A stretch of DNA of 64,000 nucleotides from Xanthomonas translucens pv. cerealis (GCF_006838285.1 NZ_CP038228.1:4340001-4404000), one strand, 5' to 3'. Counted from the first letter of the stretch, positions 26,714 to 40,690 are shown. The notes: a model not told the origin generated them from the letters alone. Made by a program: numbers and translations.

Positions 26714-29700
26714 TCATGCCTCCTGCCCCGCCGCCGCCGCCCGCCGCTCCCGATAAGCGCGCAGCCGCTCGGAGGCACGCTCCATGTACAGGTAGATCAC
26801 CGGCGTGGTGTACAGGGTGACCAGCTGCGACAGCAGCAGGCCGCCGACGATGGCGATGCCGAGCGGGCGCCGCAGTTCCGAGCCGATGCCGTCGCCCAGC
26901 GCCAGCGGCAGCGCGCCGAGCATCGCCGCGGCGGTGGTCATCATGATCGGGCGGAAGCGCAGCAGGCAGGCGCGGCGGATCGCGTCGTGCGCGTTGGCGC
27001 CCTCGCGGCGCGCGTCGATCGCGAAGTCGATCATCATGATCGCGTTCTTCTTGACGATGCCGATCAGCAGCACGATGCCGACGATGCCGTCCACCGACAG
27101 GCTCAGCCCGCACAGCATCAGCGCCAGCAGCGCGCCGACGCCGGCTGGCGGCAGCGTGGAGATGATCGTCAGCGGATGGATGTAGCTCTCGTAGAGCACG
27201 CCGAGCACGATGTAGATCAGCACCACCGAGGCCAGCAGCAGCCACACGATATCGGCCTGGCTGCCGGTGAATTCGGCCGCCTTGCCGATGAACTCGGCAT
27301 GCAGCTGCGGCGGCAGCTGCAACTGCTCCTTGGTTTCCTCGATGGCGGCCACCGCCTGCGACAGCGAGTGGCCCGGCGCCAGGTTGAACGACACCGTCAC
27401 CGCCGGCAGCTGTTGCTGGTGGCTGACCACCAGCGGCGTGGTGGTGACCTTTGCCGCAGCCAGCGCGGCCAGCGGCACGGTGCCGCCGCTGCCGACGGCG
27501 ATGCCGGTGTTCTGGTTGCCGATGCCGGTGGCGGTGGACGAATTGCTGGACGTGGTCTGGCCGAAGCTGGTGGCGTTGCTGGCGGTCAGCGCGCCGCTGC
27601 CATTGCTGGTCACCGCCAGCTGGTGCAGTAGCGCGGTGCTGTTGCGGAACTGCGGCGCCACTTCCAGCACCACGCGGTACTGGTTGAGTTGGGTGAAGAT
27701 GGTGGAGATCTGGCGCTGGCCGAAGGCGTCGTACAGGGTGTCGTCGATGGTCTGCATCGGCACGCCGAGCGCGCTGGCCTTGTCGCGGTCCACGGTCAGT
27801 TCCAGCGCGCGGCCCTGGTTGGCCAGGTTGTTGTCCACGTCGGCCAGTTCCGGGCGCTTGCGCAGCGCCTCGGTCAGGCGCGCGCCCTGCGTCGCCAGCT
27901 CGGCGCTGTCCACGTCCGACAGCGAGTACTGGTATTCGGTCGCGGCCACGCGCGTGTCCAGGGTCACGTCCTGCACCGGCTTCAGGTACAGCGCCACGCC
28001 CGGCAGCCGGGCCACCGCCTGCTGCAGCCGTGGCAGCACCTTGTCCAGGCCGTCGCGGTCGGCGCGGGTCTTCAGCACGACGCTGAGCTGGCCCTGGTTG
28101 AGGGTGGGATTCATCGAGCCGGCGCCGATGAAGGCGGCCACCCCGGTCACCGCCGGGTCCTTGCGCAGCGCCGCGGCTACCGCTTCGGTGCGCTGCTGCA
28201 TCTGCGGGAACGCCACGTTCTGGTCGGCCTGGACCACCCCGGTGATCAGCCCGGTGTCCTGTTCGGGCAGCAGGCCCTTGGGGATCACCACGTACAGCAC
28301 CACGGTCAGCACCATCGTCGCCAGCGCGATCGCCAGGGTCAGCGGCTGGTGCCCGAGCACCCAATCCAGGGTGCGCTCGTACAGCGCCACGGTGCGCGTC
28401 CACACGGTGGTCTTGCCGGCGGCGGCCGCGCGCTCGTGCGCGTCCTCGCCTTCGGGCAGTGCGTCGGGCTTGAGCAGGTAGGCGCACATCATCGGCGTCA
28501 GCGTCAGCGACACCAGCATCGAGATCACCACCGCGATCGACAGCACCCAGGCGAACTCATGGAACAGGCGGCCGGTGACGCCGGGCATCAGGATCAGCGG
28601 CAGGAACACCGCCACCAGCGACACGGTCAGCGACAGCACGGTGAAGCCGATCTGCTTGGCGCCGATCTCCGCCGCCTCGCGCCCGCTCTTGCCCTGCTCG
28701 ATGTAGCGCACGATGTTCTCGATCATCACGATCGCGTCGTCGACCACGAAACCGGTGGCCACCACCAGCGCCATCAGCGACAGGTTGTCCAGCGACATGC
28801 CGGCGAAGGCCATCACCGCGAAGGTGCCGGCCAGCGACAGCGGCACCGCCACCGACGGGATGATCGTGGCCCACAGCCGGCGCAGGAACACGAAGATCAC
28901 CGCCACCACCAGGAACATGGTCAGGATCAGGGTGAACTTGACCTCGTGCACCGAGGCGCGGATGGTCTCGGTGCGGTCGGAGAACACATCCATGTGCACG
29001 CCTCTCGGCAGCACGCCCTGCAGTTGCGGCAGGATCGCGCGAATCTGCTCCACCGTCTGCACGATATTGGCGCCGGGTTGGCGGCGGATCTCCAGCAGCA
29101 CCGCCGGCTTGCCGTCGGCCCAGGCGGCGAGTTGGTCGTTCTCCACCCCGTCCACCACCTGCGCCACGTCCGACAGCCGTACCGGCGCGCCGTTCCTGTA
29201 GCTGATGACGGTGTCGCGGTAGTCGGCGGCGCTGGACAGCTGGTCGTTGGTGCCGATGCTGTAGGACTGGGTCTTGCCGTTGAGCGAGCCCTTCGGCGCG
29301 TTGACGTTGGTCTCGGTCAGCGCGCTGCGCAGCGCCTCCATGGTCAGGCCCATGTTCGACAGCTGCGCCGGGTTGACCTGAATGCGTACGGCCGGGCGCA
29401 CGTTGCCGGCGATCGACACCAGGCCCACCCCAGGCACCTGCGACAGGCGCTGCGCCAGGATCGAGTCGGCGTAGTTGTTGACCTCGCGCAGCGGCAGCGT
29501 GTCGGAGCTGAGCTTGAGGGTCAGGATCGCCGCGTCGGCCGGGTTCACCCGGTTGTAGACAGGCTGGTAGGGCAGCGACGAGGGCAGGGTGGACTGGCGG
29601 ATCGCCGCCTGCACGTCCTGCGCGGCGATGTCGATGTCGCGGTCCATCGCGAACTGCAGGATGATCGTGGACAGGCCCGCCGACGAATCGGAGGTCATCA

Positions 29701-29935
29701 TCTGCAGCCCGGAGATCTGCCCCAGCTGCCGCTCCAGTGGCGTGGTCACCAGCGAGGCCATGGTGCTGGCGTTGGCGCCGGGATACTGTGTGGTCACCAC
29801 CAGGCTGGGGGCGTCGATCTCCGGCAGCGCCGACACCGGCAGCTGCCGGTAGCCGAGGATGCCGAGCAGCAGCACGCCTGCCATCAGCAAGGTGGTGGCG
29901 ATCGGGCGGCAAATGAAGATCGTCGAAAAGCCCAC
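26714..29935 (-). CDS. RND multidrug efflux transporter, inner-membrane subunit (MdtB/MuxB-like)
   Basis: A 1073-residue RND pump subunit. It starts MGFSTIFICRPIATTLLMAG. The helix-4 motif GFVVDDAIVMIENIVRYIEQG has the proton-relay Asp pair, and late motifs YESYIHPLTIISTLPPAGVG and GIVKKNAIMMIDFAID are present. It is about 33 residues longer than typical. The excess is a Ser/Thr/Asn/Gly-rich insert near residues 780-820 (TASNATSFGQTTSSNSST and following) in the second periplasmic loop. The gene follows the fusion-protein gene by 150 bases and pairs with the MdtC-like gene. Confidence 0.9.
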   Translation of the reverse strand: MGFSTIFICRPIATTLLMAGVLLLGILGYRQLPVSALPEIDAPSLVVTTQYPGANASTMASLVTTPLERQLGQISGLQMMTSDSSAGLSTIILQFAMDRDIDIAAQDVQAAIRQSTLPSSLPYQPVYNRVNPADAAILTLKLSSDTLPLREVNNYADSILAQRLSQVPGVGLVSIAGNVRPAVRIQVNPAQLSNMGLTMEALRSALTETNVNAPKGSLNGKTQSYSIGTNDQLSSAADYRDTVISYRNGAPVRLSDVAQVVDGVENDQLAAWADGKPAVLLEIRRQPGANIVQTVEQIRAILPQLQGVLPRGVHMDVFSDRTETIRASVHEVKFTLILTMFLVVAVIFVFLRRLWATIIPSVAVPLSLAGTFAVMAFAGMSLDNLSLMALVVATGFVVDDAIVMIENIVRYIEQGKSGREAAEIGAKQIGFTVLSLTVSLVAVFLPLILMPGVTGRLFHEFAWVLSIAVVISMLVSLTLTPMMCAYLLKPDALPEGEDAHERAAAAGKTTVWTRTVALYERTLDWVLGHQPLTLAIALATMVLTVVLYVVIPKGLLPEQDTGLITGVVQADQNVAFPQMQQRTEAVAAALRKDPAVTGVAAFIGAGSMNPTLNQGQLSVVLKTRADRDGLDKVLPRLQQAVARLPGVALYLKPVQDVTLDTRVAATEYQYSLSDVDSAELATQGARLTEALRKRPELADVDNNLANQGRALELTVDRDKASALGVPMQTIDDTLYDAFGQRQISTIFTQLNQYRVVLEVAPQFRNSTALLHQLAVTSNGSGALTASNATSFGQTTSSNSSTATGIGNQNTGIAVGSGGTVPLAALAAAKVTTTPLVVSHQQQLPAVTVSFNLAPGHSLSQAVAAIEETKEQLQLPPQLHAEFIGKAAEFTGSQADIVWLLLASVVLIYIVLGVLYESYIHPLTIISTLPPAGVGALLALMLCGLSLSVDGIVGIVLLIGIVKKNAIMMIDFAIDARREGANAHDAIRRACLLRFRPIMMTTAAAMLGALPLALGDGIGSELRRPLGIAIVGGLLLSQLVTLYTTPVIYLYMERASERLRAYRERRAAAAGQEA

Positions 29936-30085
29936 AGGGGTGTCCTTGCTCGAAAGTCGGGATGGAGCGGATCGATCTGCAGCGGCACCAATGGCGTGCG
30001 CGGTGGCGGCGGGCGTGCGGCGTTCGGCCCTTGGCCTTGTGCGCTCGCGCGGCCGGACGCAAGGCGCCGGGCCGCGCGGCGGACC

Positions 30086-31321
30086 TCAGCGCGGTCCGCC
30101 GTCGCGACGGCCGCCGCCATCCTTGCGCTTCTGCTTGCTTTCTGCCGCCTTCAATTCGGCTTCGGTCGGCTGCGGCGGAGCTTCGCCCGGCTTCAGTGGA
30201 GTGACCTTGCTGCCCGGCTTGAGCCGGAACTGGCCCTCGGTGACCACCCGCTCGCCGGCCTTCAGGCCCTGCTCCAGCTGCACCTGGCTGTCGCCCACTT
30301 CCACGCCCTGCTTGACAGTCTGCATCTTGACCGTGTTGTCGCCCTGCACCGCGTACACGTAGTCGCCGTCGGGGCCGCGCTGCACCGCCTGGCTCGGCAC
30401 CACCACACCGCTGGCCAGCGTGCGCAGGGTCAGCCGCACGTTGACGAACTGGCCCGGCCACAGCGCGTTGCCGGGGTTGGGGAACTCGGCGCGGACCTTG
30501 AAAGTGCCGGTGTCGCTGCTGATCTGGTTGTCGATCACGTCGACCCGGCCGTCGCCGGCGATCACGTGCGCGTCGGTGCGGTCCAGCGCCGCCACCGTCA
30601 GCGGTCCGGCCGCCTGTGCCTCGCGCAGGCCCTGCAGCTCGCGCTCGGCCAGGTTGAAGACCACGTAGATCGGATGGATCTGGGTGATGGTGACGATGCT
30701 GCTGCTGGTGCTGACGATGTTGCCCACGTCCACGCCGCGCAGGCCGGTGATACCGTCGATCGGGGCCAGGATGCGGGTGTACTGCAACTGCACCTGCGCC
30801 GCGCGCATCGCTGCGTCGTTGGCGGCGACCGCCGCCTCGTACTGCGCTACCTGGTTGCGCTGCGTGTCCAGGTCGGTCCTGGCCACGTACTGGCGGTAGG
30901 CCGGCGAATCGGAGCGCTGGAAGGTGGAGCGGGCAGTGGCCAGCAACGCCTGGTTCTGGCGCTTGCTCGCTGCCGCTTCGTCGAAGCTGGCCTGCAGCGA
31001 GCGCGGGTCGATCTGCGCCAGCAGCTCGCCCTTCTTCACTTCCTGGCCTTCGCGGAAGTTCAGGCTCATCAGCTGCCCGCTCACCTGCGGATTGACCGTG
31101 ACCGTGGCCAGCGCGGTCACCGTGCCAGTGGAGGTGGCGTAGATCGGCACCGCCTGGCTGCCGGCGGCGACCACCGTCACCGGGATCGGCGTGCTGTCGT
31201 CGCTATCGCCGCCCGCCGCCGCGCCGCCGCGGCTATGTCCGCTGCGCAGGAAGTGCGCGCCCACCAGCACCACGGCCACCGCTGCGACGATCAGCAGCGC
31301 AATCTTCCAGAAACGCGACAT
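30086..31321 (-). CDS. RND efflux periplasmic adaptor (MdtA/MuxA-like membrane fusion protein)
   Basis: A 411-residue adaptor. One N-terminal membrane anchor (FWKIALLIVAAVAVVLVG) is followed by the barrel-sandwich motif TVTALATVTVNPQVSGQLMS. Next come FREGQEVKKGELLAQIDPR, a coiled hairpin (about 100-165) and ILAPIDGITGLRGVDVGNIV. The tail is Lys/Arg/Gly-rich. It links the inner-membrane pump to an outer-membrane channel. The ATG at 31321 has AGGAG nine bases upstream and is the first gene of the mdt operon. It diverges from the amidohydrolase gene across 285 bases. Confidence 0.9.
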   Translation of the reverse strand: MSRFWKIALLIVAAVAVVLVGAHFLRSGHSRGGAAAGGDSDDSTPIPVTVVAAGSQAVPIYATSTGTVTALATVTVNPQVSGQLMSLNFREGQEVKKGELLAQIDPRSLQASFDEAAASKRQNQALLATARSTFQRSDSPAYRQYVARTDLDTQRNQVAQYEAAVAANDAAMRAAQVQLQYTRILAPIDGITGLRGVDVGNIVSTSSSIVTITQIHPIYVVFNLAERELQGLREAQAAGPLTVAALDRTDAHVIAGDGRVDVIDNQISSDTGTFKVRAEFPNPGNALWPGQFVNVRLTLRTLASGVVVPSQAVQRGPDGDYVYAVQGDNTVKMQTVKQGVEVGDSQVQLEQGLKAGERVVTEGQFRLKPGSKVTPLKPGEAPPQPTEAELKAAESKQKRKDGGGRRDGGPR

Positions 31322-31606
31322 CCGGGGAAACTCCTGTGGCGAAGCGGGGTGGGCGACCCTCCCGCAGTGGCTGATGCGACAAGCGGTGAAGCATATCGCC
31401 GGCAGGTTGCGATTGGACCATGACTTGAGCCATGGCGACGTGTGCCTTGCGGCCATCGGCGCTGCTAGCGGGAACGCACCGGCGGCGGATCGGTTGACAC
31501 GGATTCTCAAGGGTTTTTTCGCACCAATGCGGCGCCGGCCGGTGCCCGACGGCCGCCGATGCAATACATTGACTGAACGCCACACAAAACCCGACCGGAG
31601 ATTTCC

Positions 31607-32917
31607 ATGCCGCGCCTGCCCCGTCTGCTGTCTGCGCTGCTGCTCGCCGTCCCCGCGCTTGCCTGCGCCCAGTCCGCCGAACGCCCGGACGTGGCGGCTG
31701 CGGCGGCCAGGCTGCAGCCCAAGGTGGTCCAGTGGCGGCGCGATTTCCACCAGCACCCGGAACTGTCCAACCGCGAGCAGCGCACCGCGGCCAAGGTCGC
31801 CGAGCGGCTGCGCGCGCTGGGCCTGAAGCCGCAGACCGGGATCGCTCACCACGGCGTGATGGCGATCATCAAGGGCGCACTACCGGGGCCGAAGATCGCC
31901 CTGCGCGCGGACATGGACGCGCTGCCGGTGACCGAACAGACCGGCCTGGCGTTCGCCTCCAAGGCCACCGGCGAGTACCGCGGCGAAACCGTCGGGGTCA
32001 TGCATGCCTGCGGCCACGACGCCCACACCAGCATCCTGCTGGGCGTGGCCGAAGCGCTGGTGGCGATGCGCGCGCAGCTGCCGGGCGAGGTGATGCTGGT
32101 GTTCCAGCCCTCCGAGGAGGGCGTGCCGGGCAACGAGGAGGGCGGCGCCGCGCTGATGCTGAAGGAGGGCCTGTTCCGCGACTTCAAGCCCGACGCGATG
32201 TTCGGCCTGCACGTGTTCTCCAGCGTGCAGGCGGGCAAGATCGCGGTGCGCGGCGGCCCGCTGATGGCCGCCTCGGACCGCTTCAGCATCAAGGTGATCG
32301 GCCGCCAGACCCACGGCTCGGCACCGTGGAACGGGATCGACCCGATCGTCGCCAGCGCCGACCTGATCGGCGCGGCGCAGACCGTGGTCAGCCGCCGCGC
32401 CAACATTTCCAGGCAGCCGGCGGTGCTCAGCTTCGGCGCGATCAAGGGCGGCATTCGCTACAACATCATTCCCGACGAGGTGGAGATGGTCGGCACCATC
32501 CGCACCTTCGACGACGCCATGCGCCAGCAGATCTTCGCCGACCTGAAGACCGTCGCCGAGCACACCGCCGCCGCGCACGGCGCCAAGGCCGAGGCGCACG
32601 TGCCCGACCAGGACGGCAACCCGGCCACCATCAACGACCCGGCGCTGACCGCGAAGATGCTGCCCAGCCTGCAGGCGGTGGTCGGCGCCGGCAACGTCTA
32701 CGAGCCGCCGCTGCAGATGGGTGCGGAAGACTTCTCGTTCTACGCGCAGCAGGTGCCGTCGATGTTCTTCTTCGTCGGCGCCACCGGCCCTGGCATCGAT
32801 CCGGCGACCGCGCCGAGCAACCACTCGCCGCAGTTCCTGCTCGACGAATCGGCGCTGGACGTGGGCCTGCGCGCGTTGCTGCAGGTGTCGCTGGATTATT
32901 TGCACATGAAGTCGTGA
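31607..32917 (+). CDS. Secreted M20 family amidohydrolase (N-acyl-amino-acid/hippurate hydrolase type)
   Basis: A 436-residue zinc/manganese metallohydrolase of the M20D group. The signal peptide MPRLPRLLSALLLAVPALACA places it in the periplasm. Metal ligands: Cys135 and His137 (MHACGHDAH), Glu170/Glu171 (QPSEEG), His202 (GLHVFS) and a C-terminal His in SNHSPQF. The dimerisation lid runs about 215-320. Homologues cleave N-acylated amino acids or small amide conjugates. It is a single gene diverging from the efflux operon. Degenerate GGATTCGGGATT-type repeats follow at 32918-33060. Confidence 0.88.
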   Translation: MPRLPRLLSALLLAVPALACAQSAERPDVAAAAARLQPKVVQWRRDFHQHPELSNREQRTAAKVAERLRALGLKPQTGIAHHGVMAIIKGALPGPKIALRADMDALPVTEQTGLAFASKATGEYRGETVGVMHACGHDAHTSILLGVAEALVAMRAQLPGEVMLVFQPSEEGVPGNEEGGAALMLKEGLFRDFKPDAMFGLHVFSSVQAGKIAVRGGPLMAASDRFSIKVIGRQTHGSAPWNGIDPIVASADLIGAAQTVVSRRANISRQPAVLSFGAIKGGIRYNIIPDEVEMVGTIRTFDDAMRQQIFADLKTVAEHTAAAHGAKAEAHVPDQDGNPATINDPALTAKMLPSLQAVVGAGNVYEPPLQMGAEDFSFYAQQVPSMFFFVGATGPGIDPATAPSNHSPQFLLDESALDVGLRALLQVSLDYLHMKS

Positions 32918-33105
32918 TTCGGGATTGCGGATTCGCGAAGGCAGCAGTCTGGGGTCTGCCTTTCCGCCAACCCCATTGCAGGCGTCGGTGATTCGGAATC
33001 GGCGCTTGGCGATACCGCAACCGCCGTCCGCCTTTGCCAATCCCGACTCTCGACTTACCGCCTCATACACCTGCCAGCCACACCGCGCCCGCTAGACTGG
33101 CAAGC

Positions 33106-33924
33106 ATGAACACCCCACAGGATTCCAGTCTCGGCCGCGAGGTCGCATACCCCTCGCAGTACGATCCCGCGCTGCTGTTTCCGATCCCCCGCGCCGGCGG
33201 CCGTGCCGAGATCGGCCTGGATGCCGCGCCGCTGCCGTTCTTCGGGCTCGACCGCTGGCATGCCTACGAACTGGGCTGGCTGGACGCGCAGGGCAAGCCC
33301 TGCGTGGCCACTGCCACGCTGCAGGTGCCGTGCACCTCGCCGCAGCTGATCGAATCCAAGTCGCTCAAGCTCTACCTCAACTCGCTCAACGCGATGCGCT
33401 TCAACAGCGCCGAAGCGGTGCGCGCCTGCATCGTCAGCGACCTGTCGGCGCGCGCCGGTGCCGACGTCACCATGGAGTTCGGCCTGCCGCCGGTGGACCC
33501 GCTCGGCGAAGGGGACTCGCTGGATGTGCTGGACATCGCCATCGACTGCTACGGCCCGCCACGTCCGCAGTTCCTGTTCGCCGCGGCCGACGACATCGTC
33601 GAGGAAACGCTGAGCAGCGCATTGCTCAAATCCAATTGCCCGGTCACCGGCCAGCCGGACTGGGCCACGCTGTGCGTGCGCTATCGCGGTGGCCGCATCG
33701 ACCGCGAAGGCCTGCTGCGCTACCTGATCAGCTTCCGCGAGCACGCCGGCTTCCACGAACAATGCCTGGAGCAGATCTTCCACGACCTGCTGATCCGCTG
33801 CCGCCCGCAGTCGCTGCAGGTCGAGGCGCGCTACACACGACGCGGCGGGCTGGACATCAATCCCTGGCGCGCCACGCCCGACATGGCCGAACCGATCGCC
33901 TTTCACCGCGACCCCCGCCAGTAG
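33106..33924 (+). CDS. queF: NADPH-dependent 7-cyano-7-deazaguanine reductase
   Basis: Reduces preQ0 to preQ1 in queuosine synthesis, in the cytoplasm. At 272 residues it is the long, type II (E. coli-like) form with two tunnelling-fold halves. The QueF motif [12 protein letters not shown] at about 82-93 binds NADPH. Cys178 in [14 protein letters not shown] forms the covalent adduct, with Asp185 as proton donor. The ATG at 33106 is chosen because an upstream in-frame ATG would add an unrelated tail. No other queuosine gene is in the window. Confidence 0.95.
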   Translation: MNTPQDSSLGREVAYPSQYDPALLFPIPRAGGRAEIGLDAAPLPFFGLDRWHAYELGWLDAQGKPCVATATLQVPCTSPQLIESKSLKLYLNSLNAMRFNSAEAVRACIVSDLSARAGADVTMEFGLPPVDPLGEGDSLDVLDIAIDCYGPPRPQFLFAAADDIVEETLSSALLKSNCPVTGQPDWATLCVRYRGGRIDREGLLRYLISFREHAGFHEQCLEQIFHDLLIRCRPQSLQVEARYTRRGGLDINPWRATPDMAEPIAFHRDPRQ

Positions 33925-34029
33925 CGTGCAGGCTGAATGGGGCCGGCGCCATTCACGGCTGCGCGATCCGTTTTTAACAAATTTTGTGCAACCGTTGCCG
34001 CATCCCATCCACGCACGGAGCCACATGCG

Positions 34030-34323
34030 ATGAACAGCGACAAGCGCGCCGATTTTTCGGCAGTCACCGCCAAGGTGGATACCACCGCGGACGTCACGCC
34101 GCAGGCGGATTTTTCCGCCGTGCAGGCGCACGTGGACACCACCGCCGAACAGGTGCAACAGATCTATGTGGTCAAGTCGGGCGATTCGCTGTCCAAGATC
34201 GCCAAACTGCACTACGGCGACGGCAACGCCTGGACCCGCATCTTTGAAGCCAACCGCGACGTGCTCGACGACCCGGACAGGATCTACCCGGGGCAGACAC
34301 TGAAGCTGCCTGCGCGCGCCTGA
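34030..34323 (+). CDS. LysM-domain small protein
   Basis: A 97-residue protein without a signal peptide. The N-terminus has two similar units (ADFSAVTAKVDTTADVTPQ then ADFSAVQAHVDTTAEQVQ), a short internal duplication. A C-terminal LysM domain follows (IYVVKSGDSLSKIAKLHYGD to YPGQTLKLPARA). It resembles YgaU/BON-LysM stress proteins without the BON part. LysM suggests peptidoglycan or potassium-linked binding, but without export the role is unclear. The gene is followed 52 bases later by a lipoprotein gene. Confidence 0.8.
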   Translation: MNSDKRADFSAVTAKVDTTADVTPQADFSAVQAHVDTTAEQVQQIYVVKSGDSLSKIAKLHYGDGNAWTRIFEANRDVLDDPDRIYPGQTLKLPARA

Positions 34324-34375
34324 CGCACCGAAAAGACGTCCGCAATTCATCCTTCCATCCAAGGAGCACCACCTC

Positions 34376-37721
<3,346 letters not shown>

Positions 37722-37745
37722 TCGTTCGCCACAGCGGGTCTCGAA

Positions 37746-37780
37746 CCCGGCCGACGCAGATGCGTCGGCCGGGTTTTTTT
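37746..37780 (+). terminator. Strong Rho-independent terminator after icd
   Basis: A perfect 13-base stem (37746-37758 with 37761-37773) with a two-base loop, followed by seven T residues. It separates icd from aceK, so the two are probably separate transcripts. Confidence 0.92.
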
Positions 37781-37955
37781 GCGCCTGTGCCGTCACGTTT
37801 GCCGTGCCGAACGCGGGCGTCGGCCAGGGCCATCTCGATGATGGGACTGCATCGGCCCTGCAGCCGTTCGTTCCGCGCCGCGACAATATGCAGATGTAGG
37901 CGCCGACCGCGCCGGCCCGCGCAAGCGCCGCAGCGCACGCGGGTAGACTGCGGCC

Positions 37956-39698
37956 ATGCCCGACACGCCCGCACCGCCCATGCCCGCCGAACCCAGCGCC
38001 GACGCCGTGGCGCGCAGCATCCGCGACGCGTTCGAGGACTACCACGCGCGCTTCGCGCAGATCAGCGGCCGCGCCCGCCGCCGCTTCGAGAGCCGCGACT
38101 GGAACGCCGCGCGCAACGATGCGGTCGAGCGCATCGCGCTGTACGACCAGTGCATCGGCGAGTGCATGCTGCGCCTGCGCACGCTGTTGCTCGGGCAGAC
38201 CTACGACCGCACGCTGTGGGCGCAGGTGCGCGACAGCTTCGCCGCGCAACTGCACGGGCTGATCGACCAGGAGCTGTACAAGACCTTCTACAACACGCTG
38301 ACCCGGCGCTTCTTCCGCACCCAGGGCGTGGATACGCGGATCGAATTCGTGGCGCTGGACATCGAACCGACCGATGCGATCACCCACCCGGTGGCGCGGC
38401 ACAACTACGCGGTCTCCGAGACGCGGCCGGTGGACGCCTTCGTGCGCGTGCTCGGCGACTATCCCTTCGACGTGCCGTACGCGCACCGCACGCGCTGCGC
38501 CGCGGCCATCGCGGTGCGCCTGCAGGACGACCTGGCGCACTGGGGCGAGCACCCGGTGCGTGGCATCGAACTGCTGGAGACGGTGTTCTATCGCGAGCGC
38601 CGCGCCTACCTGGTCGGCCGCGTGTTCGGCGAGCATCGCTTCTCGCCGTGCGTGATCGCGCTGGTCAACGATGCCGATGGCCTGCGCGCCGAAGCGGTGC
38701 TGACCCGGCGCAACGACGTGGCGCAATTGTTCGGCATCTCGCGCAGCTATTTCCAGGCCGACCTGCCCACCGTCGGCGACGCGGTGGTGTTCCTGCGCAG
38801 CCTGCTGCCGCACAAGCCGATCGACGAGCTGTACACGATGCTCGGCCGCGCCAAGCAGGGCAAGACCGAGCGCTTCCGCACCTTCTTCCGCCACTTCCAG
38901 TCCCAGCCCAACGAGCAGCTGGTGCATGCCGACGGCACGCCGGGCATGGTCATGGCGGTGTTCACCCTGCCCAGCTACCCGCTGGTGTTCAAGCTGATCC
39001 GCGACCGCTTCGCCTATCCGAAGACGATGAGCCGCGAACAGGTCGAGGACAAGTACGCGCTGGTGTTCAACCTCGACCGGGTCGGCCGCCTGCTCGACGC
39101 GCAGCCCTACCGTTCGCTGCGTTTCCCGCGCGCGCGCTTCGCCCCGGCGCTGCTCGCCGAACTGCTGCAGGGCTGCGCGCGCAGCCTGCGCGAGGACGGC
39201 GAGGACCTGATCTTCGAGCTGTGCTACGTGCAGCGGCGGCTGCGCCCGCTGAACCTGTACCTGCGCGAGCAGACCGCCGAGGCGGCGCGCGAGGCGGCGC
39301 TGGACTACGCGCAGGCGATCAAGGACATGGCGCGCAACAACATCTTTCCCGGCGACATGCTGCTGAAGAACTTCGGCGTATCGCGGCAGGGGCGCGCGGT
39401 GTTCTACGACTACGACGAACTGTGCCTGGTCACCGACTGCACCTTCCGCGACTGGCCGCAGCCGCGCAACGACGAGGAAGCCATGTCCGCCGAACCCTGG
39501 TTCCACGTCGCCGCGCGCGACGTATTCCCTGAGCGCTTCGCGCTGTTCATGGGCTTGCCTGCCGCGTCGCTGGAGGCGGTCAAGCGCGCGCATGGCGAAC
39601 TGTTCGACCCGCAATGGTGGCGCGCGCTGCAGGCGCGGCTGCGCGAGGACGACTACCCGGACGCGCCGCCTTACCCGGAGTCGCTGCGCCTGGCCTGA
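37956..39698 (+). CDS. aceK: Isocitrate dehydrogenase kinase/phosphatase
   Basis: A 580-residue bifunctional enzyme that phosphorylates and dephosphorylates isocitrate dehydrogenase to switch carbon to the glyoxylate shunt. Conserved segments: [20 protein letters not shown], the ATP-binding core with [19 protein letters not shown], and the catalytic and metal region [20 protein letters not shown] followed by VFYDYDEL. Length matches E. coli AceK (578). It is placed directly after icd, the usual partner in function, although the neighbour here is the monomeric type. No glyoxylate-shunt gene is in the window. Confidence 0.95.
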   Translation: MPDTPAPPMPAEPSADAVARSIRDAFEDYHARFAQISGRARRRFESRDWNAARNDAVERIALYDQCIGECMLRLRTLLLGQTYDRTLWAQVRDSFAAQLHGLIDQELYKTFYNTLTRRFFRTQGVDTRIEFVALDIEPTDAITHPVARHNYAVSETRPVDAFVRVLGDYPFDVPYAHRTRCAAAIAVRLQDDLAHWGEHPVRGIELLETVFYRERRAYLVGRVFGEHRFSPCVIALVNDADGLRAEAVLTRRNDVAQLFGISRSYFQADLPTVGDAVVFLRSLLPHKPIDELYTMLGRAKQGKTERFRTFFRHFQSQPNEQLVHADGTPGMVMAVFTLPSYPLVFKLIRDRFAYPKTMSREQVEDKYALVFNLDRVGRLLDAQPYRSLRFPRARFAPALLAELLQGCARSLREDGEDLIFELCYVQRRLRPLNLYLREQTAEAAREAALDYAQAIKDMARNNIFPGDMLLKNFGVSRQGRAVFYDYDELCLVTDCTFRDWPQPRNDEEAMSAEPWFHVAARDVFPERFALFMGLPAASLEAVKRAHGELFDPQWWRALQARLREDDYPDAPPYPESLRLA

Positions 39699-39757
39699 CT
39701 TGTGCCGCTCGACCGGCTGCGCTGTAATCGGCAACTCATCCATGCAAGGACAGCGCA

Positions 39758-40654
39758 ATGCATCGCAAATCAGGACTCTCGACGTGGCGTTGGGGCGGTC
39801 TGCTGTTGGCGTTGCTCGCCACCACCGCGTTCGCCACCGGCACCGGCACCGGGCCGGGCGCGGTGCGCAAGCAGGTCGAAAGCAGCCTGCTGGTGACCGG
39901 CAAGATCGACATCGAGCCCGACGGCGCGGTGTCGGCGCTGGCGATCGATCACGCAGACAAGCTGCCCGAGGGCGTGCTCGGCTTCGTGCGCGAGTCGGTG
40001 CAGCGGTGGACGTTCGAGCCGGCACTGCGCGACGGCAAGCCGGTGCCGGCGCGCACACCGGTGACGCTGCGTCTCGTGGCCAAGCGCCAGCAGGGCGACA
40101 GTTATCAGGTGGAGATCCGCCATGCCAGCTTCGCCGCCTACGATCCCAAGGATCCGCGCGCGGTGACCTCGATCAGGACGCCGCCGCCGGCGTATCCGGA
40201 AGCGGCGTACCGGGCTGGCGCCTCCGGCTCGGCGTACCTGGTGCTCAAGGTGGCGCGCGACGGCAGTGTCGCCGATGCCGCGGTCGAGCAGGTCAACCTG
40301 CGCATCGTGGCCTCGGAAAGCGAGATGCAGAAGTTGCGCGAGATCTTCGCCAGGAGCGCACTGGCGGCGGCGCGCAAGTGGAGGTTCCGTCCGCCGAGCG
40401 AAGGCAAGGACGTGTCGGCGCCATACTGGGCGGTGCGCGTCCCGGTCAACTATTCGCTGCGCGACCAGCCCAACCAAGGCATGGAGAGCAGCTACGGGCA
40501 CTGGATCAGCTATGTCCCCGGTCCGCGCGTGCGTGCGCCGTGGGACGCCGGCGAGGACGCGTCGGGCTTCTCGCCGGACACGCTGTCGGCCGGCGGCGTG
40601 TACATGGTCGACAACAACGGCCCGCGCCTGCTGACGCCGTTGCAGGGCAGCTGA
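39758..40654 (+). CDS. Secreted TonB-C-domain protein (energy-transducer-like)
   Basis: A 298-residue protein with a signal peptide or anchor (GGLLLALLATTAFA). It carries a TonB C-terminal-like domain at about 145-240: PPPAYPEAAYRAGASGSAYL, VLKVARDGSVADAAV, AARKWRFRPPSEG. A weaker similar half lies at about 35-110 (GKIDIEPDGAVSALAID, VQRWTFEPALRDGKPV), suggesting an internal duplication. The tail is unique. AAGGA lies upstream of the ATG. No Pro-rich spacer typical of a working TonB is present, so a binding role is more likely than energy transduction. Confidence 0.72.
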   Translation: MHRKSGLSTWRWGGLLLALLATTAFATGTGTGPGAVRKQVESSLLVTGKIDIEPDGAVSALAIDHADKLPEGVLGFVRESVQRWTFEPALRDGKPVPARTPVTLRLVAKRQQGDSYQVEIRHASFAAYDPKDPRAVTSIRTPPPAYPEAAYRAGASGSAYLVLKVARDGSVADAAVEQVNLRIVASESEMQKLREIFARSALAAARKWRFRPPSEGKDVSAPYWAVRVPVNYSLRDQPNQGMESSYGHWISYVPGPRVRAPWDAGEDASGFSPDTLSAGGVYMVDNNGPRLLTPLQGS

Positions 40655-40690
40655 GCGCAGCCGCACTGCCTGCGCGCACGCGGCAGCGCC

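Noticed and set aside
27689..31423. Plus-strand open frame of about 1240 codons opposite the RND genes
   Set aside because: Shadow of the MdtB- and MdtA-like genes; His/Arg/Gln-rich with no domain.
33106..33924. preQ1 riboswitch upstream of queF
   Set aside because: The spacer before queF shows short GATTCGGGATT-type repeats but no recognisable preQ1 aptamer pattern.
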